A stretch of 7,144 nucleotides of DNA from assembly GCA_002395225.1 (NCBI GenBank), contig DGWH01000060.1, positions 1 to 7,144 on the forward strand. The letters are read 5' to 3'. Of the stretch, positions 1-5,531 are shown one piece after another; position 1 is the first letter of the stretch, and the number at the start of each line of letters is the position of its first letter. The notes under the pieces were generated by a model. The model was given only the letters and a program-made list of their open reading frames with translations. It did not search any database and was not told the DNA's origin. The translations under genes were made by a program, and so were the position numbers. The DNA comes from Christensenella sp. UBA4263. GTDB lineage: Bacteria; Bacillota; Clostridia; Christensenellales; Aristaeellaceae.

Positions 1-191
1 CCAAGCGGATAGCGAAAAATCTCCAGCTGCATCCCATGCTGGAGAACGTAGTTTTCTATGATGTGGAAGATATCGTCCTGAATAATATTGCTTCCAGTGT
101 AATTGGAATTAAAAGCGTTTGCTCGTTGGCGTACAAGTTCATACTTAGCACGGTCTACCACAAACAGGGAGTTTTCAAGTGCCTTGAACAT
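1..191 (-). CDS. ImmA/IrrE-type metallopeptidase, N-terminal part only
   Basis: Open frame on the minus strand, cut by the left edge after 63 codons. It begins MFKALENSLFVVDRAKY and reaches ...HGMQLEIFRYPL, which resembles the helical N-terminal region of ImmA/IrrE-family zinc peptidases just before the catalytic domain. The HEXXH zinc motif would lie outside the window, so the catalytic part cannot be confirmed. The start ATG at 191-189 has a GGGAGG ribosome binding site (203-198) six bases upstream, inside the end of the XRE gene, and the XRE stop is separated from this start by one base. The two are therefore almost certainly co-transcribed and translationally coupled. In known pairs such as ImmR/ImmA of ICEBs1, the peptidase cleaves the neighbouring repressor to derepress genes; that role here is inferred from family and position. 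Confidence 0.75.
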   Translation of the reverse strand, partial: MFKALENSLFVVDRAKYELVRQRANAFNSNYTGSNIIQDDIFHIIENYVLQHGMQLEIFRYPL

Positions 192-192
192 C

Positions 193-567
193 TCATGCCT
201 CCCAAGCCTTATCCAGTTCTTCTGCGTTAGATCTCATCCGGGCGTAAAATAAGACCATATCAGCCATTTCATCGGCAATCTCTAGGCTTTTCCTGGCCGA
301 AGGAGTTTTTACGTCGCCCATAAAAGCATGAACAGCATTGATATCTTTCGCACCAGACGGAGATCTCATCAGGCTCTCCATAGACACATGGAAAAAGTCC
401 GCCATCTGACGCAGTTCAATTGCATTGATCATGCGGGAACCGGAAAGCATATTACTCATGACCTGCTTACTGATTCCAAGCGCCTCTGCCAAGTCATTCT
501 GCTTCTTTCCATTCTGTTTTAAGAGCAGCAAAACGTTGTTGCTGATCACAGCATTCATTCCTACCAT
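193..567 (-). CDS. XRE-family helix-turn-helix transcriptional regulator
   Basis: A 124-residue protein with an N-terminal Cro/CI-type HTH at about residues 9-67: helix 2 around QNDLAEALG, turn at GIS, recognition helix around SKQVMSNMLSG, then the typical ELRQMADFFHVSMESLM end of the fold. The C-terminal half (about 70-124) is helical and acidic and may mediate dimerisation or recognition by the peptidase. I place the start at 567-565 (MVGMNAV) because GGGAGG lies nine bases upstream. An upstream in-frame ATG at 588 lies before that site and is less likely. The gene is followed after one base by an ImmA/IrrE-type peptidase gene, and a near-consensus promoter lies about 55 bases upstream. It probably represses itself and perhaps linked genes; a link to a mobile element is inferred from the pair only. 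Confidence 0.9.
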   Translation of the reverse strand: MVGMNAVISNNVLLLLKQNGKKQNDLAEALGISKQVMSNMLSGSRMINAIELRQMADFFHVSMESLMRSPSGAKDINAVHAFMGDVKTPSARKSLEIADEMADMVLFYARMRSNAEELDKAWEA

Positions 568-621
568 TGTGTGACACCTCCCGCCCATAGTTTAAGTACA
601 GTCTTCTTCATTCTCGCTCTT

Positions 622-650
622 ATTATACGCTTTGAGCAAAGAATAGTCAA
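622..650 (-). promoter_or_regulatory. Sigma-A promoter of the XRE-peptidase operon
   Basis: On the minus strand, TTGACT (650-645) is followed after exactly 17 bases by TATAAT (627-622). This matches the sigma-70/sigma-A consensus at 11 of 12 positions with optimal spacing. Transcription would start near 615, giving a leader of about 48 nt before the XRE start codon. No competing gene lies between. Confidence 0.8.
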
Positions 651-663
651 CGTATAATTGACT
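622..663. promoter_or_regulatory. Overlapping dyads, candidate operator of the XRE regulator
   Basis: Three perfect inverted repeats overlap the promoter. ATTATACG (622-629) mirrors CGTATAAT (651-658). CTTTG (630-634) mirrors CAAAG (637-641) in the spacer. AGTCAA (645-650) mirrors TTGACT (658-663) across the -35 box. XRE repressors usually bind such dyads at their own promoter, so autoregulation is likely. Which dyad is the operator cannot be told from one copy. Confidence 0.4.
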
Positions 664-1031
664 TTAAGATTGAAAATTTTTAATTTTTAATGATCAGGCT
701 GATTAGAAAACAGAGTGTCAAGAATTCATTTACAGATTCAATGTTAGTGTATTGCTGATTGAAAAAGATGTCCCGCCCAGCCGCCGACAGACACAGTGGT
801 TGCAGGCGTGAACAAGCCTGTCAGTTGGCAAGCAGGCACCGGTATTTCGCCGACCCCCTTGCCCACACCGGCAGCCATGGAACTTACCACCAGCTGGACG
901 TAAAGCGAACACTATGACAGCCAAGCGGACAGCTTTCCTGCTTCGTAGTGTCCGACGTAGACGGACGGCTTGTTCAGTGGGCAACCCTTCTGACATCATC
1001 AGCAGCAAAGAAATAAAGATACAAACCTTAC
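664..1031. other. Intergenic stretch without a confident gene
   Basis: The left 100 bases are very AT-rich; from about 770 the composition becomes GC-rich. I find no recognisable protein family in either direction. A minus-strand frame over 730-1008 is rich in Arg, Cys and Gly, lacks a ribosome binding site and runs head-on into a plus-strand terminator, so I do not call it. The only structured content is the broken plus-strand frame at 768-1016, just upstream of that terminator. I see no convincing plus-strand promoter: TTGACT at 658-663 lacks a good -10 at the right distance. Confidence 0.5.
768..1016 (+). pseudogene. Small reading frame interrupted by one TGA, before a terminator
   Basis: From ATG 768 the frame runs 49 codons (MSRPAADRHSGC... 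to ...DVKRTL) to TGA at 915-917. It then continues open for 32 codons (QPSGQLSC... to ...TSSAAKK) to TAA at 1014-1016. A strong terminator begins 15 bases after that TAA on the same strand, which is the main reason to list it. Against it: no good Shine-Dalgarno site, no recognised family, and an Arg/His/Cys-rich first half that could be GC-rich non-coding sequence. It may be a decayed small gene, the tail of a lost mobile element, or the 3' part of a non-coding RNA. Confidence 0.2.
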
Positions 1032-1073
1032 AAGGCGATTGAGACCATCTGGTCTTGGTCGCCTTATTTTTTT
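1032..1073 (+). terminator. Strong Rho-independent terminator
   Basis: A 16-bp stem (1032-1047 with 1050-1065) pairs AAGGCGA with TCGCCTT and AGACCA with TGGTCT. They are joined by three G-U pairs and closed by a formal two-base loop. It is followed by A and seven T residues (1067-1073). The T run lies only on the plus-strand side; the minus-strand side lacks one, so it terminates rightward transcription. The only plus-strand candidate upstream is the broken frame at 768-1016. Confidence 0.85.
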
Positions 1074-1482
1074 ACGCCTTACTCAGTACCACCAGTTGGT
1101 GGTAAAGGTATATAGGGACCGAGGTAAGGCCCATTACGACCATCTGGTGGTATGGCCTCCTCCAGAGCTACATCTCGAAGTTTGACTGAGGCTCTGTAAA
1201 CGCACTTCTCAGAGGACCTGGAACGCTCCTCCAGAGGTCGTTCTAGAAGTTCTGGGGAAAGATCTTCACGATCTGTCAGAGCAGCCATGTCTCGGCCTTC
1301 ATCTGCACAACGCTCATCCAGAGCAAGATCTATAAGATGCAGCGCAGAGCCCTCAGAGGTGCTCCTAGAAGTTGATTCTGTGGATGGGGCCCTCCGCCCG
1401 GGTCTGAATCTCTACAGGATTTGGCTACGAAGACCGCCGCCCCCTCTCGCGTTGATTTTCGCAGATCGCAGAGGGCGGTATG
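1074..1482. other. Gene-poor stretch downstream of the acetyltransferase gene
   Basis: No recognisable family. The longest candidate is a minus-strand frame with ATG at 1288-1286 and TAA at 1081-1079. It encodes 69 residues with a proline/glycine-rich end (around GPYLGPYIPLPPTGGTE). The same frame is open upstream without a start to about 1408, where TAG closes it. It lacks a clear ribosome binding site, and a repeated segment changes frame within it, so it looks more like decayed or non-coding DNA. Structure present: an 8-bp inverted repeat TACCACCA/TGGTGGTA (1087-1104); a GC-rich hairpin-forming region at about 1435-1479; and TCAGAGA/TCTCTGA (1483-1498) over the acetyltransferase stop codon, which has no T run and is not a convincing terminator. 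Confidence 0.4.
1157..1371. repeat. Degenerate 24-bp repeat, four copies
   Basis: Copies end-align at 1157-1180, 1226-1249, 1313-1336 and 1348-1371. They share the pattern CTCCTCCAGAG, four variable bases, then TCTAGAAG, with the last copy most diverged. Offsets are 69, 87 and 35 bp, so this is not a regular array. The pentamer CAGAG occurs nine times on the plus strand between 1163 and 1488, far above chance for about 325 bases. On the minus strand the first three copies lie in one frame and give related peptides (LLERPLEE, LRDVALEE, LIDLALDE); the fourth is shifted by one base. This suggests an old internally repetitive coding sequence, now decayed. Confidence 0.5.
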
Positions 1483-2376
1483 TCAGAGACTTCTCTGAAA
1501 TTGGATGATGCTCTGTCCGCCGTCACTTTTGCTCTCTTCACCTTCCGAGATCATCACCATCCAGCCACTCTTCCGCACTTTGAAGCCGCATTTTTTCAGC
1601 AACCGGATTGCTGCTTTATTTCTGGCGTCCGTCGTTGCCGTCAGCTCTTTCAGTCTTATGTCTCGTGCAATTTCTATCAAGTTGGTTACCGTTTCCGTCC
1701 CATAGCCCTGCAGCCAGTATTTTGGGAGAAGCATGAATCCAATCTCTGCACTATCTCCCTGCTTCGTCAAACTGCATTCACCGATTTCTTTCCCCGTCTC
1801 TTCAATGGTGATGATGTATTCGTGATCACTCGGGCGCAGGCTTTGAATCCAGGAAATCAGCATCTCCCGATCCTGGATCAGCCCTGGAATAAATCTTGTC
1901 ACATTCGGATCGCCGACGAGACGCAACATGAAATCAGCGTCCTCTGTGTTTATCTCACGCAGCTTGACATTCCCGTCATACCGGGTCCATATGCTCCAGA
2001 AATCGGGGCGTATCTCCTTCTTCACTTGCCTGAGCCACCTAGAAAGCAGGACCTTCCCAGCGAGGTAACGAGGATCAGTACTTCCGGATTTTATTGGTTT
2101 CTCATCGGCATAGGCACAGAAATCATCTACGACTTCTTCATTCAGGCCATAATACACAAGGTCCCTGCCAAGATACATCAGGCACATCAGATTATGCCGT
2201 TTCTGATCAGGAAGCAATTCTATCATGCTCAGGAGCGTGGCATAAGGCTCTCCATCTTCACATTCCGGATCATAGTATAAGTCACCGGCGTGAATAAGAT
2301 CGTCAAGTTCTTCCTCTGTGAGCTCAAATTTCCTGATCCGGCGGATCACCTTTTGTCGTAGTTCGCTTCTACGCAT
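1483..2376 (-). CDS. GNAT N-acetyltransferase fused to a DUF3775-like N-terminal domain
   Basis: A 297-residue two-part protein. Residues about 137-285 form a RimJ/RimL-type GNAT domain, which transfers acetyl from acetyl-CoA to an amine. It opens with VKLREINTEDADFMLRL, has the acetyl-CoA loop QGYGT at 223-227 after LLPKYW, and the ARNKAAIRLLKKCGF signature at 251-265. Residues about 20-125 resemble DUF3775: a helix ending LLPDQKRHNLMCLMYLGRD, where that family has a conserved leucine-rich stretch and GR(G)D, then a DPRYLAGKVLLSRWL segment. The domain assignment is by eye. Start ATG 2376 has AAGGA six bases upstream. The last 20 residues are Ser/Gln-rich and off the fold. No nearby gene identifies the substrate, which is unknown. 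The downstream gene-poor region holds no minus-strand terminator I can defend. Confidence 0.88.
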   Translation of the reverse strand: MRRSELRQKVIRRIRKFELTEEELDDLIHAGDLYYDPECEDGEPYATLLSMIELLPDQKRHNLMCLMYLGRDLVYYGLNEEVVDDFCAYADEKPIKSGSTDPRYLAGKVLLSRWLRQVKKEIRPDFWSIWTRYDGNVKLREINTEDADFMLRLVGDPNVTRFIPGLIQDREMLISWIQSLRPSDHEYIITIEETGKEIGECSLTKQGDSAEIGFMLLPKYWLQGYGTETVTNLIEIARDIRLKELTATTDARNKAAIRLLKKCGFKVRKSGWMVMISEGEESKSDGGQSIIQFQRSL

Positions 2377-2579
2377 TTTATTTCCTTCACATCAAATAGT
2401 AAGTCCTCTTGCTTTTTTAAAAAACGAGAAAGAAGGGATGTTGAACCTTCCGGAGGATAATTTTACCAATTGTGAGCTGAACAGTCACCATTCATTTTTA
2501 AATATACAGGTCATAAATCTATCTCGCCTAAGGGGGAGCTTCCTTCAGGCTAGCCCACGAAAAAAGTACAAAGGCTTTT

Positions 2580-3080
2580 TTACTTCCCTTTCAGCGCCGG
2601 AACGTAGGGAATCAGGCCCCTCGCCGCGCACTCCATCTGCATTTCCAGCGGAAGACGCCGTGCATCAACAATAAGACCATTCACCATGACCATCCACGCC
2701 ATCGGGCGGTTTTCAAGATCCGATTCCAGCACCCACTCCGGATTGGACCAGTTGATCTTCAGCATTTTCCTGATTTCCGCCGCCTTGTTGCCTGCCGTGG
2801 TTTTGGAAATGCCAAAAGGTTCGGCAAGCTGATCTGCCGTCATATGAATGGGCTGACTTCTGTCGAAAATGAAATTGGCCTGCCCGATCGCATAGACAAT
2901 TCCTGCTGCCCACGTATATTCTCTGCCCGATAAAAGCGGGGACGGACGTTTCCTGCAAAGCTTTTCGAGTGCTTTCAGACACAGCGCTTTATACTCATCG
3001 TTTAAATGTGTGTCACAGAATGATTCAATCCATTTCGCAATTGCCTCGTACTTTCCCTTCATCGCCTCAGGGACTGCCAT
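2580..3080 (-). CDS. DUF6398 domain protein with HTH-like segment
   Basis: A 166-residue protein matching the DUF6398 pattern along its full length: an N-terminal helix with FCDTHLNDEYKALC (21-34), then RKRPSPLLSGR and WAAGIVYAIGQANFIFD (43-73). An HTH-like segment TADQLAEPFGISKTTAGNKAAEIR (81-104) follows, and the NGLIVDARRLPLEMQ...GLIPYVP ending (134-161). The WAAGIVYA-to-HTH arrangement recalls a cyclin-type or TFIIB-type helical fold, so nucleic-acid binding is plausible; no function is established that I know of. Start ATG 3080 has AAAGG eleven bases upstream and GGTGAT closer in; both are usable but not strong. It stands alone between about 200 bases of AT-rich DNA downstream and a repeat region upstream. 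No promoter is clear. Confidence 0.88.
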   Translation of the reverse strand: MAVPEAMKGKYEAIAKWIESFCDTHLNDEYKALCLKALEKLCRKRPSPLLSGREYTWAAGIVYAIGQANFIFDRSQPIHMTADQLAEPFGISKTTAGNKAAEIRKMLKINWSNPEWVLESDLENRPMAWMVMVNGLIVDARRLPLEMQMECAARGLIPYVPALKGK

Positions 3081-3194
3081 ATGATCACCGACCTTTCTTT
3101 TTCGTTCAGATGTGACTATTCCGTTAACTCTCTGCCGGATCGTCTCAAACCTGCAGACAATGGACTTGCCCGCTGATAAGAACCATTCCCGTGC

Positions 3195-3347
3195 GACCGG
3201 GCCAACGCTCCAGCGTCAGTTCGTCAATGGATGAGCACCCGGAATGAGACGGTGCCAAGACCTGGCTGCAGCCCATAACAGACCGGGCCCGACGCTTCAG
3301 CGTCATGTTGTCAGTGGATGTACACCGAAAATGAGACGGTGCCAAAA
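3195..3347 (+). repeat. Two copies of an ~86-bp hairpin repeat (set Y)
   Basis: Copy 1 is about 3195-3262 and copy 2 about 3281-3347. Both open with GACCGGGCC and both end with ATGAGACGGTGCCAA; the openings are 86 bp apart and the ends 87 bp apart. Each carries a small hairpin just after GGCC: ACGCT/AGCGT (3205-3216) in copy 1 and GACGCT/AGCGTC (3291-3304) in copy 2. A weaker partial match lies at about 3148-3175. The set fills most of the 313-base gap between the DUF6398 start and the membrane protein stop; no gene is supported there. It is related in sequence to the repeats at 5372-5531 on the opposite strand. Confidence 0.75.
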
Positions 3348-3371
3348 GACAGACTCATAGAGGAGTTTGTC
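3344..3371 (-). terminator. Possible weak terminator after the membrane protein gene
   Basis: On the minus strand, GAC (3371-3369) and ACTC (3366-3363) pair with GAGT (3356-3353) and GTC (3350-3348) around a two-by-two internal loop. Four T residues follow (3347-3344). It lies about 23 bases after the stop codon, a sensible place. The stem is short and the T run minimal, so this is tentative. Confidence 0.3.
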
Positions 3372-3393
3372 CGCTTCCTTTTCCCCGCGAAAT

Positions 3394-3948
3394 TTACCGA
3401 GCCAGTTTGAGAACAACCCAGCTGATTCCTGCTGTAACCAGCAGGAGAACGACCATCCAGAGCACGGTTGCACGTAACGGCTGATTATGAACACGGAAAA
3501 AGGGATAAGGTCCATCCACTTTTCTGAGGGCATTCAGCACCAGCATGATCAGGCCATACACAAGCGTTACAATGACCGGAAGCATGAGGACGCGGCTGTC
3601 ACAGTGCTGCTCAAAAAAGATATAGGAAATGGTTCCCAGAACAGGACACAGCAGATGATGGTACGGTCCGTTTCCGGAAAACAGCAGTTTCTTCGGACTC
3701 CCGCCCATTGGAATCAGGACGAAAACAGTCACAATAAAAGTCAGTACAAGCATGCAGGTACTGAGATACCTCAGTGAGGCAATCCATGGGCGATTTCCCA
3801 GAATCACCAGCAACAGTGCCGACGCCGCCGCAGCCATATTGGACAGCTGCGTGTAAAAGATAAATACCAGCCATTTTCTTTGCGAGATACTGATGTATAA
3901 CCCGATTGCTTCCAGCAGCAGAAGTACAAAACACAAAATCCGATCCAT
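3394..3948 (-). CDS. Six-helix integral membrane protein, Pr6Pr/AIG1-like
   Basis: A 184-residue protein with about six membrane segments: residues 3-20, 27-50, 60-80, 97-113, 121-140 and 160-181. Conserved-looking polar motifs sit at the membrane edges: FYTQLSN (31-37), RYLSTCMLVLT, GNGPYHHLLCPVLG (92-105) and VDGPYPFFRVHNQ (144-156). A Thr in YTxLSN, a His before a Pro in a central helix, and a late YPF motif are the layout of the Pr6Pr/FAR-17a/AIG1-like membrane families. Eukaryotic AIG1 and ADTRP use a Thr and a His to hydrolyse fatty-acid esters. Thr33 and His97 or His98 would be the counterparts here; this is inference from motif layout. Start ATG 3948 has AGGA nine bases upstream. It is monocistronic, with repeat regions on both sides. 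No convincing promoter was found. Confidence 0.8.
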   Translation of the reverse strand: MDRILCFVLLLLEAIGLYISISQRKWLVFIFYTQLSNMAAAASALLLVILGNRPWIASLRYLSTCMLVLTFIVTVFVLIPMGGSPKKLLFSGNGPYHHLLCPVLGTISYIFFEQHCDSRVLMLPVIVTLVYGLIMLVLNALRKVDGPYPFFRVHNQPLRATVLWMVVLLLVTAGISWVVLKLAR

Positions 3949-4164
3949 TTTATTCCATCCTGTTCATTCATTTTTTATTCGGGAACCGGGCAATGATCCG
4001 TCCGGAAACCGGCATCTCCAGGCCCGAGGGCACCCTGAATGCGTTTCCTTCCCCGTTGTCCCTGTCTTCCTGTCTCAAAAGCCGAACAAAAACCGGCCTG
4101 AGCAGGCTCTCTTGGTGACTTTGGTTTGACCGTCTTCTCAGAGAAAACCGGTCCGCCTTTGATT
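3949..4164. other. Intergenic DNA between membrane gene and repeat array
   Basis: GC-rich sequence with several short AACCGG-type words but no array-quality repeat. A minus-strand frame (3975-4169) lies here; it is Arg/Gly/Gln-rich, has no ribosome binding site and matches no family, so it is not called. The promoter of the membrane protein gene should lie here or in the array, but I see no good -35/-10 pair. Confidence 0.4.
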
Positions 4165-4576
4165 ACCAATGATGATCATTCGCCGGTGCCGCTTTGTTCT
4201 GACCCAAATTCATTAAACTGTCACTGCGTGACAGGGCCTCTTGCGGGCATCCATGCCGGTCATTCGCCGATGCAGCTTTGTTCCGCCCAAATCTGTTAAA
4301 CTGTCACTGCTCGGCAGGGCCTTTTTGCGGGCATCCATGCTGATCACTCGCCGTTGCCGCTTTGTTTTGACCTTAATTTGTTGAACTGTCACTGCGTGAC
4401 AGAGCCTCTTTGCAGGCACCCATGCCGGTCATTCGACGGTGGCGCTTTGTTTTGGCCTTAATTTGTTGAACTGTCACTGCTCGGCAGGGCCTTTTTGCGG
4501 GCATCCATGCTGATCACTTGCCGTTGCCGCTTTGTTTTGACCTTAATTTGTTGAACTGTCACTGCGTGACAGGGCC
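4165..4576. repeat. Five-copy ~85-bp tandem repeat with alternating hairpins (set Z)
   Basis: The box CTGTCACTGC starts at 4218, 4301, 4386, 4471 and 4556, so the spacing is 83, 85, 85 and 85 bp. Copies 1, 3 and 5 carry CTGTCACTGCGTGACAG, a perfect 7-bp stem with a 3-base loop (type A). Copies 2 and 4 carry CTGTCACTGCTCGGCAG, a weaker 5-bp stem (type B). All are followed by a GGCC-type word (AGCC in copy 3). The 102-bp blocks 4301-4402 and 4471-4572 differ at one base only (4349 C, 4519 T), so the last A-B unit arose by a recent 170-bp duplication. The rest of each unit (CGCTTTGTTTTGACC, AATTTGTTGAA, GGGCATCCATGC) is well conserved. Minus-strand frames through the array give repeated short peptides but no ribosome binding site or family match. 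Confidence 0.92.
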
Positions 4577-4659
4577 ACTCCTGCCCACCCCTGTATTATC
4601 CAGGCGGCACTCACGCAGGTTCTGACCAGCATCGTCCTGCTCATAATGGTCCGGACAAT

Positions 4660-5343
4660 CTATTCCAGCAGAATTTCCTCACCGGCAGGGATGATAAGAC
4701 GGCCGGGAACATCAAACTGTTCCGCCCGTTCCTGATCAAACAATGCGCCGGGCGCCATGTGATAGGGAATGCTGTGCCGGGCTTTGACCAGCTTTGCGCA
4801 GGAAATGGCTTCATCCATGTCCATATTAAACCGTCCGTCACAGACAAAAAAGGCATAATGGATATCCCGCTTTGCGAGTTCGGCCATCTGATCCGTTGTG
4901 GAGGTATCCCCTGTTGCATAGATGGAGATGTCCCCGGGCAGGGTGATCAGCCAGCCGACACATTCATTGATGTCATGATTCCGGTTGTTTCCGGCCTGCA
5001 CGGCCTCAACGATGGCATACCCCAGATCATAGGTCTTATACTTTCCGTTCACAAGCGCATCTGTGTTATCAATAATCTGACAGTCTTCACTGCGGCTCTG
5101 TATCCGATCCACCGCATTATGATCCGGATGACCATGGGATACCAGAATCAGGTCGGCCGTCAGATCATATCCGTCGCCTGCATACGGGTCAACGTAGATC
5201 ACCTTGCCTTCAGCGGTAACAATTCGAAGACTTCCATGCCCCTGGTATAACAGTTTGTGGCCTGAGGGCTGTGTCTCAGCCATTGCCGTACCAGTTCCAA
5301 GCAGAAGCATGGAAAGTGTCAGGACAGACAGTAAACGTTTCAT
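4660..5343 (-). CDS. Exported UlaG-like metallo-beta-lactamase-fold hydrolase
   Basis: A 227-residue protein. Residues 1-22 are a signal peptide (MKRLL, hydrophobic core SVLTLSMLLLG, AMA before ET), predicting cleavage after A22 and export. The rest is an MBL-fold domain: GHGSLRI (35-41), VDPYAGDGYDLTADLILVSH (51-70), and the zinc motif H70-G-H72-P-D74-H75. Further likely metal or fold residues are H123, D146 in GDTS, and H195 in IPYHMAPG. The HxHxDH motif and the CDGRFNMDMDEA segment fit UlaG-like hydrolases, which often act on cyclic esters or phosphodiesters; the substrate here is unknown. The start is 5343 because AAGGAGG lies eight bases upstream and the signal peptide begins there. An open extension to 5580 begins upstream of the likely transcription start and is excluded. 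Most family members are cytoplasmic, so export is the notable point. The five-copy repeat lies 83 bp downstream. Confidence 0.92.
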   Translation of the reverse strand: MKRLLSVLTLSMLLLGTGTAMAETQPSGHKLLYQGHGSLRIVTAEGKVIYVDPYAGDGYDLTADLILVSHGHPDHNAVDRIQSRSEDCQIIDNTDALVNGKYKTYDLGYAIVEAVQAGNNRNHDINECVGWLITLPGDISIYATGDTSTTDQMAELAKRDIHYAFFVCDGRFNMDMDEAISCAKLVKARHSIPYHMAPGALFDQERAEQFDVPGRLIIPAGEEILLE

Positions 5344-5444
5344 GGATAATTCCTCCTTCTTTCGATCGTTTGGTCTCTCGGCATCGTTCCTGTTCGGTAC
5401 TCCTGCCGCACAAATCGGCGCTTCTCGTTGGCCCGGTCTTTCAT
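5340..5444 (-). CDS. Possible 34-codon leader ORF overlapping the MBL-fold gene start
   Basis: ATG at 5444-5442 opens a frame of 34 codons (MKDRANEKRRFVRQE... to ...ERRRNYP) whose TGA at 5342-5340 overlaps the ATG of the MBL-fold gene as ATGA. That is the classic geometry of translational coupling. The peptide is very basic. It has no Shine-Dalgarno site, and its sequence comes mostly from one copy of the 85-bp repeat, so it may be fortuitous. Confidence 0.2.
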   Translation of the reverse strand: MKDRANEKRRFVRQEYRTGTMPRDQTIERRRNYP

Positions 5445-5531
5445 GAACCGGTATTGGGTCTTTCGGCATCGTTCCTGTTCGGACCTCCTGCCGGATAAAT
5501 CGACGCTTCGCGTCGGCCCGTTCTTCCTCGA
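5372..5531 (-). repeat. Two copies of an 85-bp hairpin repeat (set X)
   Basis: Copy 1 is about 5372-5446 and copy 2 about 5457-5531, offset exactly 85 bp. About 56 of the first 64 bases agree, including CGGCATCGTTCCTGTTCGG. Copy 2 has a perfect hairpin CGACGC-TTC-GCGTCG (5501-5515) next to GGCCC; copy 1 has a degraded version. Read on the minus strand, the unit opens GACCGGGCCAACG and ends ACGATGCCGAAAGAC, close to the ends of the repeats at 3195-3347. The pair lies inside the probable transcribed leader of the MBL-fold gene. Confidence 0.85.

Noticed and set aside
193..588. Upstream ATG at 588 as start of the XRE protein
   Set aside because: It lies ahead of the GGGAGG site; the ATG at 567 is nine bases after that site and begins the usual HTH protein N-terminus.
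730..1008. 92-codon minus-strand ORF
   Set aside because: Arg/Cys/Gly-rich composition, no ribosome binding site, no family resemblance, and the only strong terminator next to it points the other way.
1483..1498. Hairpin TCAGAGA/TCTCTGA as terminator of the GNAT gene
   Set aside because: It overlaps the stop codon and is not followed by T residues on the minus strand.
1480..2280. 266-codon plus-strand ORF
   Set aside because: It is fully antisense to the GNAT gene, which has clear domain motifs; the antisense translation resembles no family.
3145..3345. Minus-strand ORF with two similar 29-residue blocks
   Set aside because: The blocks reflect the 86-87-bp DNA repeat; no ribosome binding site and no recognised family.
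4213..4419. Minus-strand ORF with repeated peptide around MDARK and CHAVTV
   Set aside because: The peptide repetition follows from the 85-bp DNA repeat, the 85-bp period is not a multiple of three, and there is no ribosome binding site.
4165..4576. CRISPR array
   Set aside because: The repeating unit is about 85 bp and conserved along its length, with no unique spacers between short repeats and no cas genes in the window.
4577..4659. Terminator after the MBL-fold gene
   Set aside because: Only short imperfect stems are present and there is no T run on the minus strand; the gene may read into the repeat array.
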